A stretch of 64,000 bases of DNA from Streptomyces sp. NRRL WC-3626 (GTDB taxonomy: Bacteria; Actinomycetota; Actinomycetes; Streptomycetales; Streptomycetaceae), in the NCBI RefSeq assembly GCF_000718785.1, contig NZ_JOCA01000003.1, positions 248,001-312,000 of the forward strand. Reading direction: 5' to 3'. The translations under genes were made by a program, and so were the position numbers. Below the pieces are notes generated by a model, which saw only the letters and a list, made by a program, of their open reading frames with translations, did no database searches and had not been told where the DNA came from. Within the stretch, counting starts at the first letter, position 1, and the number at the start of each line of letters is the position of its first letter. Below, piece by piece: positions 54,397 through 63,571 of this stretch.

Positions 54397-55902
54397 GTGG
54401 ATCTGGCTCTGGCGCCGGAGACCCTGGCGCGATGGCAGTTCGGTATCACCACCGTCTACCACTTCCTCTTCGTTCCCCTGACGATCTCGCTCGCCGCCCT
54501 CACCGCCGGGCTGCAGACCGCCTGGGTGCGCACGGAGAAGGAGAAGTACCTCAGGGCGACGAAGTTCTGGGGCAAGCTCTTCCTGATCAACATCGCGATG
54601 GGCGTGGTCACCGGCATCGTGCAGGAGTTCCAGTTCGGCATGAACTGGTCCGACTACTCGCGGTTCGTCGGTGACGTCTTCGGAGCCCCGCTCGCCTTCG
54701 AGGCCCTGATCGCCTTCTTCTTCGAGTCCACCTTCATCGGCCTGTGGATCTTCGGCTGGGACAAGCTGCCCAAGAAGATCCATCTGGCCTGTATCTGGAT
54801 GGTCTCGATCGGCACGTTGCTCTCCGCGTACTTCATCCTCGCCGCCAACTCCTGGATGCAGCACCCGGTCGGCTACCGGATCAACGAGGAGAAGGGCCGC
54901 GCCGAGCTCACCGACTTCTGGCTGGTGCTCACCCAGAACACCACCCTCAACCAGGTCTTCCACAGCTTCTCGGCGGCCTTCCTGACCGGTGGCGCCTTCA
55001 TGGTGGGCATCGCCGCGTTCCACCTCATGCGCAAGAAGCACATCCCGGTGATGCGGACCTCGCTCCGGCTCGGTCTGGTCACCCTGGCGGTCGGCGGCCT
55101 GTTCACCGCGATCAGCGGCGACACCCTCGGCAAGGTCATGTACGAGCAGCAGCCGATGAAGATGGCCGCCGCCGAGGCCCTGTGGGACGGCGAGGAACCG
55201 GCACCCTTCTCCGTGTTCGCCTACGGCGACGTCGACAAGGGGCACAACGAGGTCGCCCTGGAGATCCCCGGCCTGTTGTCCTTCCTCGCCCACAGCGACT
55301 TCGAGTCGTACGTGCCCGGCATCAACGACACCAACAAGGCCCTGCAGGAGAAGTTCGGCCCCGGTGACTACAAGCCCATCGTCCCGGTCGCCTACTGGGG
55401 CTTCCGCTGGATGATCGGCTTCGGCATGGCCTCCTTCTCGCTCGGCCTCCTCGGGCTGTGGCTCACCCGGAAGAGGTTCCTGCTGCCGGCCGCCCACCGC
55501 ACCGGGGAGGACGAGGTCCCGCACCTGGTGCTGCTGAAGAAGCCGCTCGGCTCCCGCCTCACCCGGCTCTACTGGCTCCTCGCGCTGTGGACCATGGCGT
55601 TCCCGCTGATCGCCAACGCCTGGGGATGGATCTTCACCGAGATGGGCCGCCAGCCCTGGGTGGTCTACGGCGTGATGCAGACCCGGGACGCGGTCTCCCC
55701 CGGCGTCTCCACGGCCGAGGTCCTCATCTCGATGTCCGTCTTCACCCTGCTCTACGCCGTCCTGGCCGTCATCGAGGTCAGGCTGCTCGCCAAGTACGTC
55801 AAGGCGGGCCCGCCCGAGCTCAGCGACTCCGACCTCAATCCGCCCACGAAGCTCGGCGGCGACCTCCGTGACGCCGACAAGCCGATGGCCTTCTCTTACT
55901 AG
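54397..55902 (+). CDS. cydA: Cytochrome bd ubiquinol/menaquinol oxidase subunit I
   Basis: A 501-residue integral membrane subunit. It has the early helix LALAPETLARWQFGITTVYHFLFVPLTISLA, the GFRWMIGFGMA segment and the W-x-x-x-E-M-G-R-Q-P-W motif near the end. It holds the hemes and reduces oxygen to water using quinol. The short Q-loop is usual for Gram-positives. GTG 54397 has AGGAG seven bases upstream; no downstream ATG fits. It is first gene of cydA-cydB-cydCD under a perfect Rex operator. Confidence 0.97.
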   Translation: MDLALAPETLARWQFGITTVYHFLFVPLTISLAALTAGLQTAWVRTEKEKYLRATKFWGKLFLINIAMGVVTGIVQEFQFGMNWSDYSRFVGDVFGAPLAFEALIAFFFESTFIGLWIFGWDKLPKKIHLACIWMVSIGTLLSAYFILAANSWMQHPVGYRINEEKGRAELTDFWLVLTQNTTLNQVFHSFSAAFLTGGAFMVGIAAFHLMRKKHIPVMRTSLRLGLVTLAVGGLFTAISGDTLGKVMYEQQPMKMAAAEALWDGEEPAPFSVFAYGDVDKGHNEVALEIPGLLSFLAHSDFESYVPGINDTNKALQEKFGPGDYKPIVPVAYWGFRWMIGFGMASFSLGLLGLWLTRKRFLLPAAHRTGEDEVPHLVLLKKPLGSRLTRLYWLLALWTMAFPLIANAWGWIFTEMGRQPWVVYGVMQTRDAVSPGVSTAEVLISMSVFTLLYAVLAVIEVRLLAKYVKAGPPELSDSDLNPPTKLGGDLRDADKPMAFSY

Positions 55903-55922
55903 GCAGAGGGAGCCGCACCGTC

Positions 55923-56927
55923 ATGGAACTGCACAACGTCTGGTTCGTCCTCATCGCCGTCCTGTGGATCGGCTACTTCTTCCTGGAGGGCTTCGACTTC
56001 GGGATCGGCGTCCTCACCAAGCTGCTCGCCCGCGACCGGGCCGAGAAGCGGGTACTGATCAACACCATCGGCCCCGTCTGGGACGGCAACGAGGTGTGGC
56101 TGCTCACCGCCGGCGGTGCGACCTTCGCCGCCTTCCCCGAGTGGTACGCCACACTCTTCTCCGGCTTCTACCTCCCGCTGCTGGTCATCCTGATCTGCCT
56201 GATCATCCGCGGAGTCGCCTTCGAGTACCGGGCGAAGCGGCCGGAGGAGAACTGGCAGCGCAACTGGGAGACGGCGATCTTCTGGACCTCGCTGCTCCCG
56301 GCGTTCCTGTGGGGCGTGGCCTTCGGGAACATCGTGCACGGCGTGAAGATCGACGCCGAGTTCGAGTACGTGGGCAGTGTCTGGGACCTGCTCAACCCGT
56401 ACGCCCTGCTGGGCGGCCTGGTCACCCTGACGCTGTTCACCTTCCACGGCACCGTGTTCGCGGCGCTGAAGACGGTCGGCGAGATCCGGGAACGGGCGCG
56501 GCGGCTGGCCCTGCGTGTCGGCCTCGTCACGGCCGCACTGGCGCTGGCGTTCCTGCTGTGGACCCAGGCCGACAGCGGTGACGGCTCCAGCCTGGTCGCC
56601 CTCGTCGTGGCGGTCGCCGCGCTGGTCGTCGCCCTGCTGGCGAACCAGGCGGGACGTGAGGGCTGGGCCTTCGCCCTGTCCGGCGTCACCATCGTGGCCG
56701 CCGTGACGATGCTCTTCCTGACGCTGTTCCCGAACGTCATGCCGTCCACGCTCGACGCGGACTGGAGCCTGACCGTCACCAACGCCTCGTCCAGCCCCTA
56801 CACCCTGAAGATCATGACCTGGCTCGCGGTGATCGCCACACCCGTGGTGCTGCTCTACCAGGGCTGGACCTACTGGGTGTTCCGCAAGCGGATCGGCACC
56901 CAGCACATCGCCGACCCCGTGCACTGA
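55923..56927 (+). CDS. cydB: Cytochrome bd oxidase subunit II
   Basis: A 334-residue subunit, starting MELHNVWFVLIAVLWIGYFFLEGFDFGIGVL, the diagnostic CydB opening, with about nine hydrophobic segments. It forms the membrane oxidase with CydA. GAGGGAG lies before the ATG. The stop is 13 nt upstream of the chosen cydCD start codon. Confidence 0.97.
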   Translation: MELHNVWFVLIAVLWIGYFFLEGFDFGIGVLTKLLARDRAEKRVLINTIGPVWDGNEVWLLTAGGATFAAFPEWYATLFSGFYLPLLVILICLIIRGVAFEYRAKRPEENWQRNWETAIFWTSLLPAFLWGVAFGNIVHGVKIDAEFEYVGSVWDLLNPYALLGGLVTLTLFTFHGTVFAALKTVGEIRERARRLALRVGLVTAALALAFLLWTQADSGDGSSLVALVVAVAALVVALLANQAGREGWAFALSGVTIVAAVTMLFLTLFPNVMPSTLDADWSLTVTNASSSPYTLKIMTWLAVIATPVVLLYQGWTYWVFRKRIGTQHIADPVH

Positions 56928-56933
56928 GGGTGT

Positions 56934-56947
56934 GTTTCACGTGAAAC
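56934..56947. promoter_or_regulatory. parS: parS site overlapping the cydCD start codon
   Basis: Perfect GTTTCACGTGAAAC between the GAGGG ribosome site (56926-56930) and the coding sequence; the GTG start at 56941 is part of it. Confidence 0.93.
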
Positions 56948-59900
56948 CGATCGACCCGCGCCTGTTCCGGTACGCCCGTGCCACCCGCGGCTTCCTGGTG
57001 GCGGTCGTCGGCCTGGGGGTTCTCGGGGCGGCGCTGGTCATCGCCCAGGCCATGCTCATCGCCGAGATCGTGGTGGGCGCGTTCGAGGACGGGCTGTCCG
57101 CCGGTGCGCTCGGCACCCCTCTGCTGCTGCTCGTCGTCGTGGCGGCCGGCCGCGGACTCGTCGGCTGGCTGACCGAGCTGGCCGCACACCGGGCGAGCGC
57201 CGCGGTCAAGTCGGAGCTGAGGGGACGGCTGCTGGAGCGGGCCACGGCGCTGGGACCGGGCTGGCTGGACGGACAGCGCACCGGATCGCTGGTCGCGCTG
57301 GCCACCCGTGGGGTCGACGCCCTCGACGGCTACTTCTCCCGCTACCTTCCGCAGCTGGGTCTCGCGGTCGTCGTCCCGGTGGCGGTGCTGGCGCGGATCG
57401 TCACCGAGGAGTGGGTCTCCGCGGCGATCATCGTGGGCACCCTGCCGCTCATCCCCGTCTTCATGGTGCTGATCGGCTGGGCCACCCAGTCCCGGATGGA
57501 CCGTCAGTGGCTGGTGCTGTCCCGGCTGTCCGGTCACTTCCTCGACGTCGTCGCCGGACTGCCCACGCTGAAGGTCTTCGGACGGGCCAAGGCGCAGGCG
57601 GAGTCGATCCGGCGGATCACCGACGACTACCGGCGGGCGACCATGCGGACGCTGCGGATCGCCTTCATCTCCTCCTTCGCGCTGGAACTGCTCGCCACCC
57701 TCTCGGTGGCACTGGTCGCCGTGACGATCGGCATGCGGCTCGTGTACGGCGAGATGGACCTCTACACCGGCCTGCTCATCCTGATCCTGGCGCCCGAGGC
57801 CTATCTGCCGCTGCGGCAGGTCGGCGCCCAGTACCACGCGGCCGCGGAGGGCCTCGGAGCGGCGGAGGACATCTTCTCGGTGCTGGAGACACCGGTGCCC
57901 GCCGCCGGAACGGGAGAGGTGCCGAGGGGCGACCTCGCCTTCGAGGACGTGACGGTCCGCCACCCCGGCCGGTCGGCGGACGCAGTGCGGGACGTGTCCT
58001 TCACCGTCGCGCCCGGCGAGACCGTCGCGCTCGTCGGACCGAGCGGCGCCGGCAAGTCGACCCTGCTGAACGTGCTGCTCGGGTTCGTCCGGCCCACCGG
58101 GGGGCGGGTGCGGATCGGGGGAGCCGATCTCGCCGGACTCGACCTCGCCGAGTGGCACGCCCGCGTGGCCTGGGTGCCGCAGCGGCCCCGTCTGTACGCC
58201 GGGACGATCACGGAGAACGTACGCCTGGCCCGTCCCGACGCCGACGACGACGCCGTACGGCGCGCCCTGCGGGACGCCGGGGCGCTGGAGTTCGTGGACG
58301 AGCTGCCCGACGGCGCCGGGACCGTGCTCGGTGAGGACGGGGCGGGACTGTCGGCCGGACAGCGGCAGCGGCTCGCGCTGGCCCGCGCGTTCCTCGCGGA
58401 CCGGCCCGTCCTGCTGCTCGACGAGCCCACGGCCGCACTGGACGGTGCCACCGAGGCCGGCATCGTGGCGGCGGTACGGCGGCTGACGGCCGGGCGGACC
58501 GTCCTGCTCGTGGTTCACCGGCCGGCGCTGCTGGCCGTCGCCGACCGGGTGGTGCGGCTCACCGAACCGGCCCCCACGAGCCGCGGTGAGGCCCCGCGCC
58601 GGGAGAGCGGCACCGCGACCGCCGGCACGGTGAACCCCGTACCGGACGGCGAAACCGTCGCGCACGAGCACGCGGGACCGGTCCAGGGCGGTGTCCTCGC
58701 CCGCGTCCGCGCGCTCTCCGGGGCCCGGCGGGGGCGGATCACCCTCGCGCTGCTGCTCGGCACCCTCGCCCTGGGCAGCGCCGTCGGGCTCATGGCGACG
58801 TCGGGATGGCTCATCTCCCGGGCCTCGCAGCAGCCGCCCGTGCTGTATCTGATGGTGGCCGTCACGGCGACCCGCGCCTTCGGCATCGGGCGGGCCGTGT
58901 TCCGCTACGCCGAGCGGCTCGTGTCGCACGACGCCGTGCTGCGCATGCTGGCCGACACCCGGGTCGCGGTCTACCGGCGCCTGGAGCGGCTGGCCCCGGC
59001 CGGACTGCGCGGCACCCGCCGGGGGGACCTGTTGTCCCGGCTGGTCTCCGACGTGGACGCGCTCCAGGACTACTGGCTGCGCTGGCTGCTGCCCGCCGGC
59101 GCCGCCGTAGCCGTCTCCGCCCTGTCCGTCGGCTTCACCGCCTGGCTGCTCCCCGAGGCCGGTGCCGTGCTCGCCGCCGGACTGCTCGCGGCGGGCGCCG
59201 GAGTGCCCCTGCTGACCGGCGCCGTGGCCCGGAGGGCGGAAGGCAGGCTGGCCCCGGCGCGCGGCGTTCTCGCCACCCGCGTGACCGATCTGCTCACCGG
59301 CACCGCCGAACTGACCGTCGCCGGCGCCCTGCCCGCGCGGACCGCCGAGACGCGGCGGGCCGACGGCACGCTCACCCGCATCGCGTCACGCGCCGCCACC
59401 GCCACCGCGCTCGGCGACGGGTTCACCGCGCTGATCTCCGGCCTGACCGTCGCCGCCGCCGCGCTCGTCGGCGTGCAGGCCGTGGCCACCGGCCGGCTCG
59501 ACGGAGTGGCCCTCGCCGTGGTGATCCTCACCCCGCTGGCCGCGTTCGAGGCCGTCCTCGGGATGCCGCTCGCCGTGCAGTACCGGCAGAGGGTGCGCCG
59601 CAGCGCCGAGCGCGTGTACGAGGTCCTGGACGCCCCGGTGCCCGTGCGCGAACCGGAGACGCCCCGGCAGGCGCCGGCCTCGCCGTTCCCGCTCGTGGTC
59701 AAGGGGCTGACCGCCCGGCACCCCGGTCAGGACCGGGACGCGCTCGCCGGGCTGGACCTGACGCTGGAGCGGGGCCGCCGGATCGCGGTGGTCGGCCCGT
59801 CGGGCTCCGGGAAGACGACGCTCGCGCAGACACTGCTGCGGTTCCTGGACGCCGGCTCGGGTTCGTACACGCTGGCGGGGGTGGACGCCCAGGCCCTGGA

Positions 59901-60432
59901 CGGCGACGACGTACGGCGGCTGGTCGGACTGTGCGCGCAGGACGCGCACCTGTTCAACTCCTCGGTACGGGAGAACCTGCTGCTCGCCAGGAAGGACGCC
60001 GGCGAGGACGAACTGCGGGACGTGCTCGGCCGGGCCCGGCTGCTGGAGTGGGCCGACAGCCTGCCCGAGGGGCTCGACACGCTCGTCGGCGAGCAGGGGG
60101 CGCGGCTGTCCGGCGGACAGCGGCAGCGGCTGGCGCTCGCCCGGGCGCTGCTCGCGGACTTCCCCGTGCTGGTCCTGGACGAGCCCGCCGAACACCTCGA
60201 CCTGCCGACCGCCGACGCCCTCACTGCCGACCTGCTGGCCGCCACCGAGGGCCGTACGACGCTGCTCATCACCCACCGGCTGGCCGGTCTCGAGGCCGTG
60301 GACGAGGTCGTGGTGCTGGACGAGGGCCGGATCGTGCAGCGCGGGCCGTACGCGGAACTCTCTGCCGTGCCGGGCCCGTTGCGGGTGATGGCCCGTCGGG
60401 AGGAAGAGGCCGGACTTCTGGTGGCAGGCTGA
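56941..60432 (+). CDS. cydCD: CydDC fusion: thiol-reductant ABC exporter for cytochrome bd assembly
   Basis: A 1163-residue protein joining CydD and CydC into one chain, the usual actinobacterial form. Each half has a six-helix membrane part and an ATPase. The Walker A motifs are GPSGAGKST (~366-374) and GPSGSGKTT (~952-960); the signature loops are LSAGQRQRLALARAFL and LSGGQRQRLALARALL. It exports cysteine/glutathione-type thiols needed for heme insertion into CydAB. GTG 56941 is preferred, as GTG 56932 sits too close to GAGGG; the codons lie within parS. The operon ends here. Confidence 0.96.
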   Translation: MKPIDPRLFRYARATRGFLVAVVGLGVLGAALVIAQAMLIAEIVVGAFEDGLSAGALGTPLLLLVVVAAGRGLVGWLTELAAHRASAAVKSELRGRLLERATALGPGWLDGQRTGSLVALATRGVDALDGYFSRYLPQLGLAVVVPVAVLARIVTEEWVSAAIIVGTLPLIPVFMVLIGWATQSRMDRQWLVLSRLSGHFLDVVAGLPTLKVFGRAKAQAESIRRITDDYRRATMRTLRIAFISSFALELLATLSVALVAVTIGMRLVYGEMDLYTGLLILILAPEAYLPLRQVGAQYHAAAEGLGAAEDIFSVLETPVPAAGTGEVPRGDLAFEDVTVRHPGRSADAVRDVSFTVAPGETVALVGPSGAGKSTLLNVLLGFVRPTGGRVRIGGADLAGLDLAEWHARVAWVPQRPRLYAGTITENVRLARPDADDDAVRRALRDAGALEFVDELPDGAGTVLGEDGAGLSAGQRQRLALARAFLADRPVLLLDEPTAALDGATEAGIVAAVRRLTAGRTVLLVVHRPALLAVADRVVRLTEPAPTSRGEAPRRESGTATAGTVNPVPDGETVAHEHAGPVQGGVLARVRALSGARRGRITLALLLGTLALGSAVGLMATSGWLISRASQQPPVLYLMVAVTATRAFGIGRAVFRYAERLVSHDAVLRMLADTRVAVYRRLERLAPAGLRGTRRGDLLSRLVSDVDALQDYWLRWLLPAGAAVAVSALSVGFTAWLLPEAGAVLAAGLLAAGAGVPLLTGAVARRAEGRLAPARGVLATRVTDLLTGTAELTVAGALPARTAETRRADGTLTRIASRAATATALGDGFTALISGLTVAAAALVGVQAVATGRLDGVALAVVILTPLAAFEAVLGMPLAVQYRQRVRRSAERVYEVLDAPVPVREPETPRQAPASPFPLVVKGLTARHPGQDRDALAGLDLTLERGRRIAVVGPSGSGKTTLAQTLLRFLDAGSGSYTLAGVDAQALDGDDVRRLVGLCAQDAHLFNSSVRENLLLARKDAGEDELRDVLGRARLLEWADSLPEGLDTLVGEQGARLSGGQRQRLALARALLADFPVLVLDEPAEHLDLPTADALTADLLAATEGRTTLLITHRLAGLEAVDEVVVLDEGRIVQRGPYAELSAVPGPLRVMARREEEAGLLVAG

Positions 60433-60546
60433 TTCGGCGTCAGGCAGGTGCGGGCGGACCCCCGTTCGGGGGCACCGCTGGTCCGTACGGGGCCGGCGGT
60501 CCCCCATGTGTACGACGTGAACAGGACCGTCGCCGGGGGCGGGGGC

Positions 60547-60552
60547 CAGGAT
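60547..60552 (+). promoter_or_regulatory. -10 element, leaderless M23 peptidase gene
   Basis: CAGGAT 7 nt before ATG 60560. Confidence 0.5.
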
Positions 60553-60559
60553 CGCAGTC

Positions 60560-61618
60560 ATGCGCTTCACCCGCCGCCATCCGCTGCTCGTCGCCGTGTC
60601 ACTGTGCGCGCTCGCCGTGCTGGCCGCCCGGCCCGCCGACGGCGACGGCTCCCACGCCCCCGGCCACGGTTCCGTATCCGGCGTCAGCGCGGAAGTGGCG
60701 CGGCTCTACGCGGAGGCGGAGTCGGCGACGACGCGGTACGAGGCCGGCCGGCGCGAGGCGGAGGAGCAGCGGTCCACGGCGCAGAGGCTGGAGAAGCGGC
60801 TCGACCGGGAGCGGCGGGAACTGGCGGTTCTGCACAAGGACCTGGGCCGGATCGCGAGCTCACAGTACCGGGACGGAGGCGGGCTGCCGCTCACCGCGCA
60901 GATGCTCCTCGCCGACGACCCGGAGCAGCTGATGCGCGGTCAGCGGGCCGTACGGCAGGCGGAGGTGTCGCTCGACAAGGCCGTCGGCAGGAGCGAGCGC
61001 GCCGAGACCCGGCTCGCCCGCGACGAGGCGAAGGCCGCGGCGGCGTGGCAGAGGCTGGAGACGAGGAACACGGAACTCGCCACCCTGCAGCGGGGCATCG
61101 AGCGGAAACTCGAGACCGCCCGCTGGAAGCTCCAGGGGCAGGCGGACGCCTCGGTCGCGGCCGGTGCCTGCCGCGGCGCGGTCCGTCTGGACCAGCCGGA
61201 GACATGGTTCAGCAGTCGCTGGGTGGCCCCGGTGGAGACGTACGAACTGTCGGCCTCCTACGGCAGCGGGGGCACGCGGTGGGCGAACCGGCACACCGGG
61301 CAGGACTTCGCGGTGCCGATCGGCACACCGGTGCGGGCCGTGGGCACCGGGGAGGTGGTGAGGGTGTCCTGCGGGGGCGCCTTCGGCATCGAGATCGTGG
61401 TCCGGCACGCGGGCGGCTACTACACCCAGTACGCCCATCTGGCAGCGGTCGCCGTCGACCAGGGCGACCGGGTGTCGCCCGGGCAGTGGATCGGCCAGTC
61501 CGGTACCAGCGGCAATTCCACGGGGCCGCATCTGCACTTCGAGGTGCGGGTCACGCCGGAGATGGGGTCGGCGGTCGATCCGGTGCCGTGGCTGGCCGGG
61601 CGCGGGGTGACGCTGTGA
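60560..61618 (+). CDS. Exported M23 peptidase with coiled coil (EnvC/NlpD-like)
   Basis: A 352-residue exported protein. The signal peptide covers about 1-25 (RRHPLLVAVSLCALAVLAARPADG). A long coiled coil (~40-195) is rich in Glu/Arg/Ala. The C-terminal LytM/M23 domain keeps H245-x3-D249 (HTGQDF) and H324-L-H326 (HLHFEV), a full zinc set, so it may be an active endopeptidase cutting peptide cross-links. It probably acts in cell-wall remodelling or division. Its stop is 1 nt from that of the convergent Cof gene. Confidence 0.9.
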   Translation: MRFTRRHPLLVAVSLCALAVLAARPADGDGSHAPGHGSVSGVSAEVARLYAEAESATTRYEAGRREAEEQRSTAQRLEKRLDRERRELAVLHKDLGRIASSQYRDGGGLPLTAQMLLADDPEQLMRGQRAVRQAEVSLDKAVGRSERAETRLARDEAKAAAAWQRLETRNTELATLQRGIERKLETARWKLQGQADASVAAGACRGAVRLDQPETWFSSRWVAPVETYELSASYGSGGTRWANRHTGQDFAVPIGTPVRAVGTGEVVRVSCGGAFGIEIVVRHAGGYYTQYAHLAAVAVDQGDRVSPGQWIGQSGTSGNSTGPHLHFEVRVTPEMGSAVDPVPWLAGRGVTL

Positions 61619-61619
61619 G

Positions 61620-62489
61620 TTACCGGCTTTCGTCCAGCAGCCGTTCGATGACCACGGCCACCCCGTCGTCGTTGTTGGCGACCGTGCGGCCCGAAGCGGC
61701 GGCGATCACGTCCGCGTGGGCGTTGCCCATCGCGTAGGAACGGCCGGCCCAGGTCAGCATCTCGACGTCGTTCGGCATGTCACCGAAGGCGACGACCTCC
61801 TCGTGGGAGATGCCGCGCTCGGCGCAGCACAGGGCGAGCGTGCTCGCCTTGGACACCCCGGGGCCGCTGATCTCCAGCAGGGCGCTGGGGCTGGAGCGGG
61901 TGACGTTCGCACGGTCGCCGATGGCGATCCGGGCGAGCGTGAGGAAGGCGTCGGGATCGAGGTCGGGGTGGTAGGCGAGGATCTTGAGCACCGGCTCGCC
62001 GGCGGTGTGGGAGTCCGGCGCCAGCAGGTCCTCGGCGGGGGCGAGGATGTCGGGGACCTCCATGTGCAGCTTCGGGTATGCCGGCTCCTGGTTGAAGCCG
62101 AATGTCTGCTCGACGGCGTACACGGTGCCGGGGGCGGCGTCACGCAGCAGCCGTACGGCGTCCAGGGCGTTCTTCCGGGGCAGCTCGCGCACCTTCACGA
62201 AGCGGTGCGCCCCGGGACCGCCGTGCAGATCGACGACAGCCGCGCCGTTGCCGCAGATGGCGAGGCCGTGACCGTGGACGTGGTCGCTGACCACGTCCAT
62301 CCAGCGGGCCGGGCGGCCGGTGACGAAGAAGACCTCGACACCCGCCTCCTCCGCCGCGGCGAGCGCGGCGACGGTGCGCGGGGACACCGACTTGTCGTCG
62401 CGCAGCAGGGTGCCGTCGAGGTCGGTGGCGATGAGCCGTACAGGAGTGGCGGCTGCCTGGGTCTCGGGCTGTCGGGTCGCTGAGGTCAC
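61620..62489 (-). CDS. Cof/HAD-IIB sugar-phosphate-type phosphatase
   Basis: A 289-residue HAD hydrolase. Motif I is [18 protein letters not shown], the cap region contains [10 protein letters not shown], and motif IV is [12 protein letters not shown]. The type IIB (Cof) family dephosphorylates small metabolites. The start GTG 62489 is preferred because GACAAT lies 6 nt upstream; ATG 62507 is alternative. The substrate is unknown. Confidence 0.88.
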   Translation of the reverse strand: MTSATRQPETQAAATPVRLIATDLDGTLLRDDKSVSPRTVAALAAAEEAGVEVFFVTGRPARWMDVVSDHVHGHGLAICGNGAAVVDLHGGPGAHRFVKVRELPRKNALDAVRLLRDAAPGTVYAVEQTFGFNQEPAYPKLHMEVPDILAPAEDLLAPDSHTAGEPVLKILAYHPDLDPDAFLTLARIAIGDRANVTRSSPSALLEISGPGVSKASTLALCCAERGISHEEVVAFGDMPNDVEMLTWAGRSYAMGNAHADVIAAASGRTVANNDDGVAVVIERLLDESR

Positions 62490-62495
62490 CCGGCC

Positions 62496-62501
62496 ATTGT
62501 C
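62496..62501 (-). promoter_or_regulatory. -10 element, leaderless Cof gene
   Basis: GACAAT on the minus strand, 6 nt before GTG 62489. Confidence 0.5.
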
Positions 62502-62593
62502 CCGCATATGCCCGCACGGCCGTGCGGGGCCCCGCACATCTGAGTGGTTACCGTCGTCACCGGCGGCCCCCGCCGCACGCTCGTCCACCCGGA

Positions 62594-63496
62594 TCACCGC
62601 AGCTGCGCCGGTGCCTCCATGGCGATCCGTTCGAAGACCTTCTGGTCGGCGGCGAAGTCCGAGTCCGGGATCGGCCAGTGGATCACGATCTCGGTGAATC
62701 CCAGGGCGGCGTGGCGGCCCGCGAAGTCGACGAACGCGTCCAGCGACTCCAGCGGCCGGCCCCGGTCCGGGGTGAACCCGGTCAGCAGGATCTTGTCCAG
62801 CTCGGTCACGTCCCGGCCGAGCTCGGCGCAGGCGTCGGCCAGCTTCTCCGCCTGGCCCCGAATGGCCTGAACCGACTGCTCGGGCGTGCCGTCCTCGAAC
62901 AGCCGGGGGTCGCCCGTCGTCACCCATGCCTGACCGTGCCGGGCCGCGAGCCGCAGCCCGCGCGGCCCGGTGGCCGCCACGGCGAACGGCAGCCGGGGCC
63001 GCTGCACACAGCCCGGGATGTCGCGTGCCTCGTGCGCCGCGTAGAAGTCGCCCTCGTACGACACCGAGTCCTCGGTGAGCAGCCGGTCGAGCAGGGGAAC
63101 GAACTCGGCGAAGCGGTCGGCGCGCTCGCGGGGCGTCCACGGCTCCTGGCCGAGCGCCGTGGCGTCGAAGCCGGTGCCGCCCGCCCCTATCCCCAGCGTG
63201 ACCCGCCCGCCGGAGATGTCGTCGAGGGAGATGAGCTCCTTGGCGAGGGTCACCGGATGCCGGAAGTTCGGCGAGGTCACCAGGGTGCCCAGCCGCATCC
63301 GCTCGGTGACGCCCGCGGCGGCGGTCAGGGTCGGTACGGCGCCGAACCAGGGTCCGTCCCGGAAGGTACGCCAGGACAGATGGTCGTAGGTGTACCCGGA
63401 GTGGAAGCCGAGTTCCTCGGCACGCACCCACGCCGAACGGCTGCCTTCGTGCCAGCGGCGATAGGGGAGGATCACGGTGCTCAGACGCAGGCTCAT
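62594..63496 (-). CDS. LLM-class flavin/F420-dependent oxidoreductase
   Basis: A 300-residue luciferase-like barrel protein: [42 protein letters not shown] and [24 protein letters not shown] are typical of coenzyme F420- or FMN-dependent members. The substrate is unknown. A -10 TAGGCT lies 7 nt before ATG 63496, so the frame upstream that reads into parS (FHVKR) is not part of the protein. Confidence 0.88.
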   Translation of the reverse strand: MSLRLSTVILPYRRWHEGSRSAWVRAEELGFHSGYTYDHLSWRTFRDGPWFGAVPTLTAAAGVTERMRLGTLVTSPNFRHPVTLAKELISLDDISGGRVTLGIGAGGTGFDATALGQEPWTPRERADRFAEFVPLLDRLLTEDSVSYEGDFYAAHEARDIPGCVQRPRLPFAVAATGPRGLRLAARHGQAWVTTGDPRLFEDGTPEQSVQAIRGQAEKLADACAELGRDVTELDKILLTGFTPDRGRPLESLDAFVDFAGRHAALGFTEIVIHWPIPDSDFAADQKVFERIAMEAPAQLR

Positions 63497-63503
63497 GGCA
63501 CCG

Positions 63504-63509
63504 AGCCTA
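63504..63509 (-). promoter_or_regulatory. -10 element, leaderless LLM gene
   Basis: TAGGCT on the minus strand, 7 nt before ATG 63496. Confidence 0.55.
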
Positions 63510-63522
63510 TGCGCCCCAGGGC

Positions 63523-63536
63523 GTTTCACGTGAAAC
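63523..63536. promoter_or_regulatory. parS: parS site
   Basis: Perfect GTTTCACGTGAAAC between the LLM gene and the gene cut by the window end. Confidence 0.93.
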
Positions 63537-63571
63537 ATTCGCCCCGGGGCACGTCCGTCGCCGTGCCCCCG

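Noticed and set aside
56812..58929. Long open frame on the minus strand across cydCD
   Set aside because: Antisense shadow caused by high GC; the plus-strand ABC transporter motifs are unambiguous.
61620..63431. 603-residue frame running from the Cof gene upstream through the LLM gene
   Set aside because: The N-terminal half is out-of-frame translation of the LLM oxidoreductase; the Cof start is placed at 62489.
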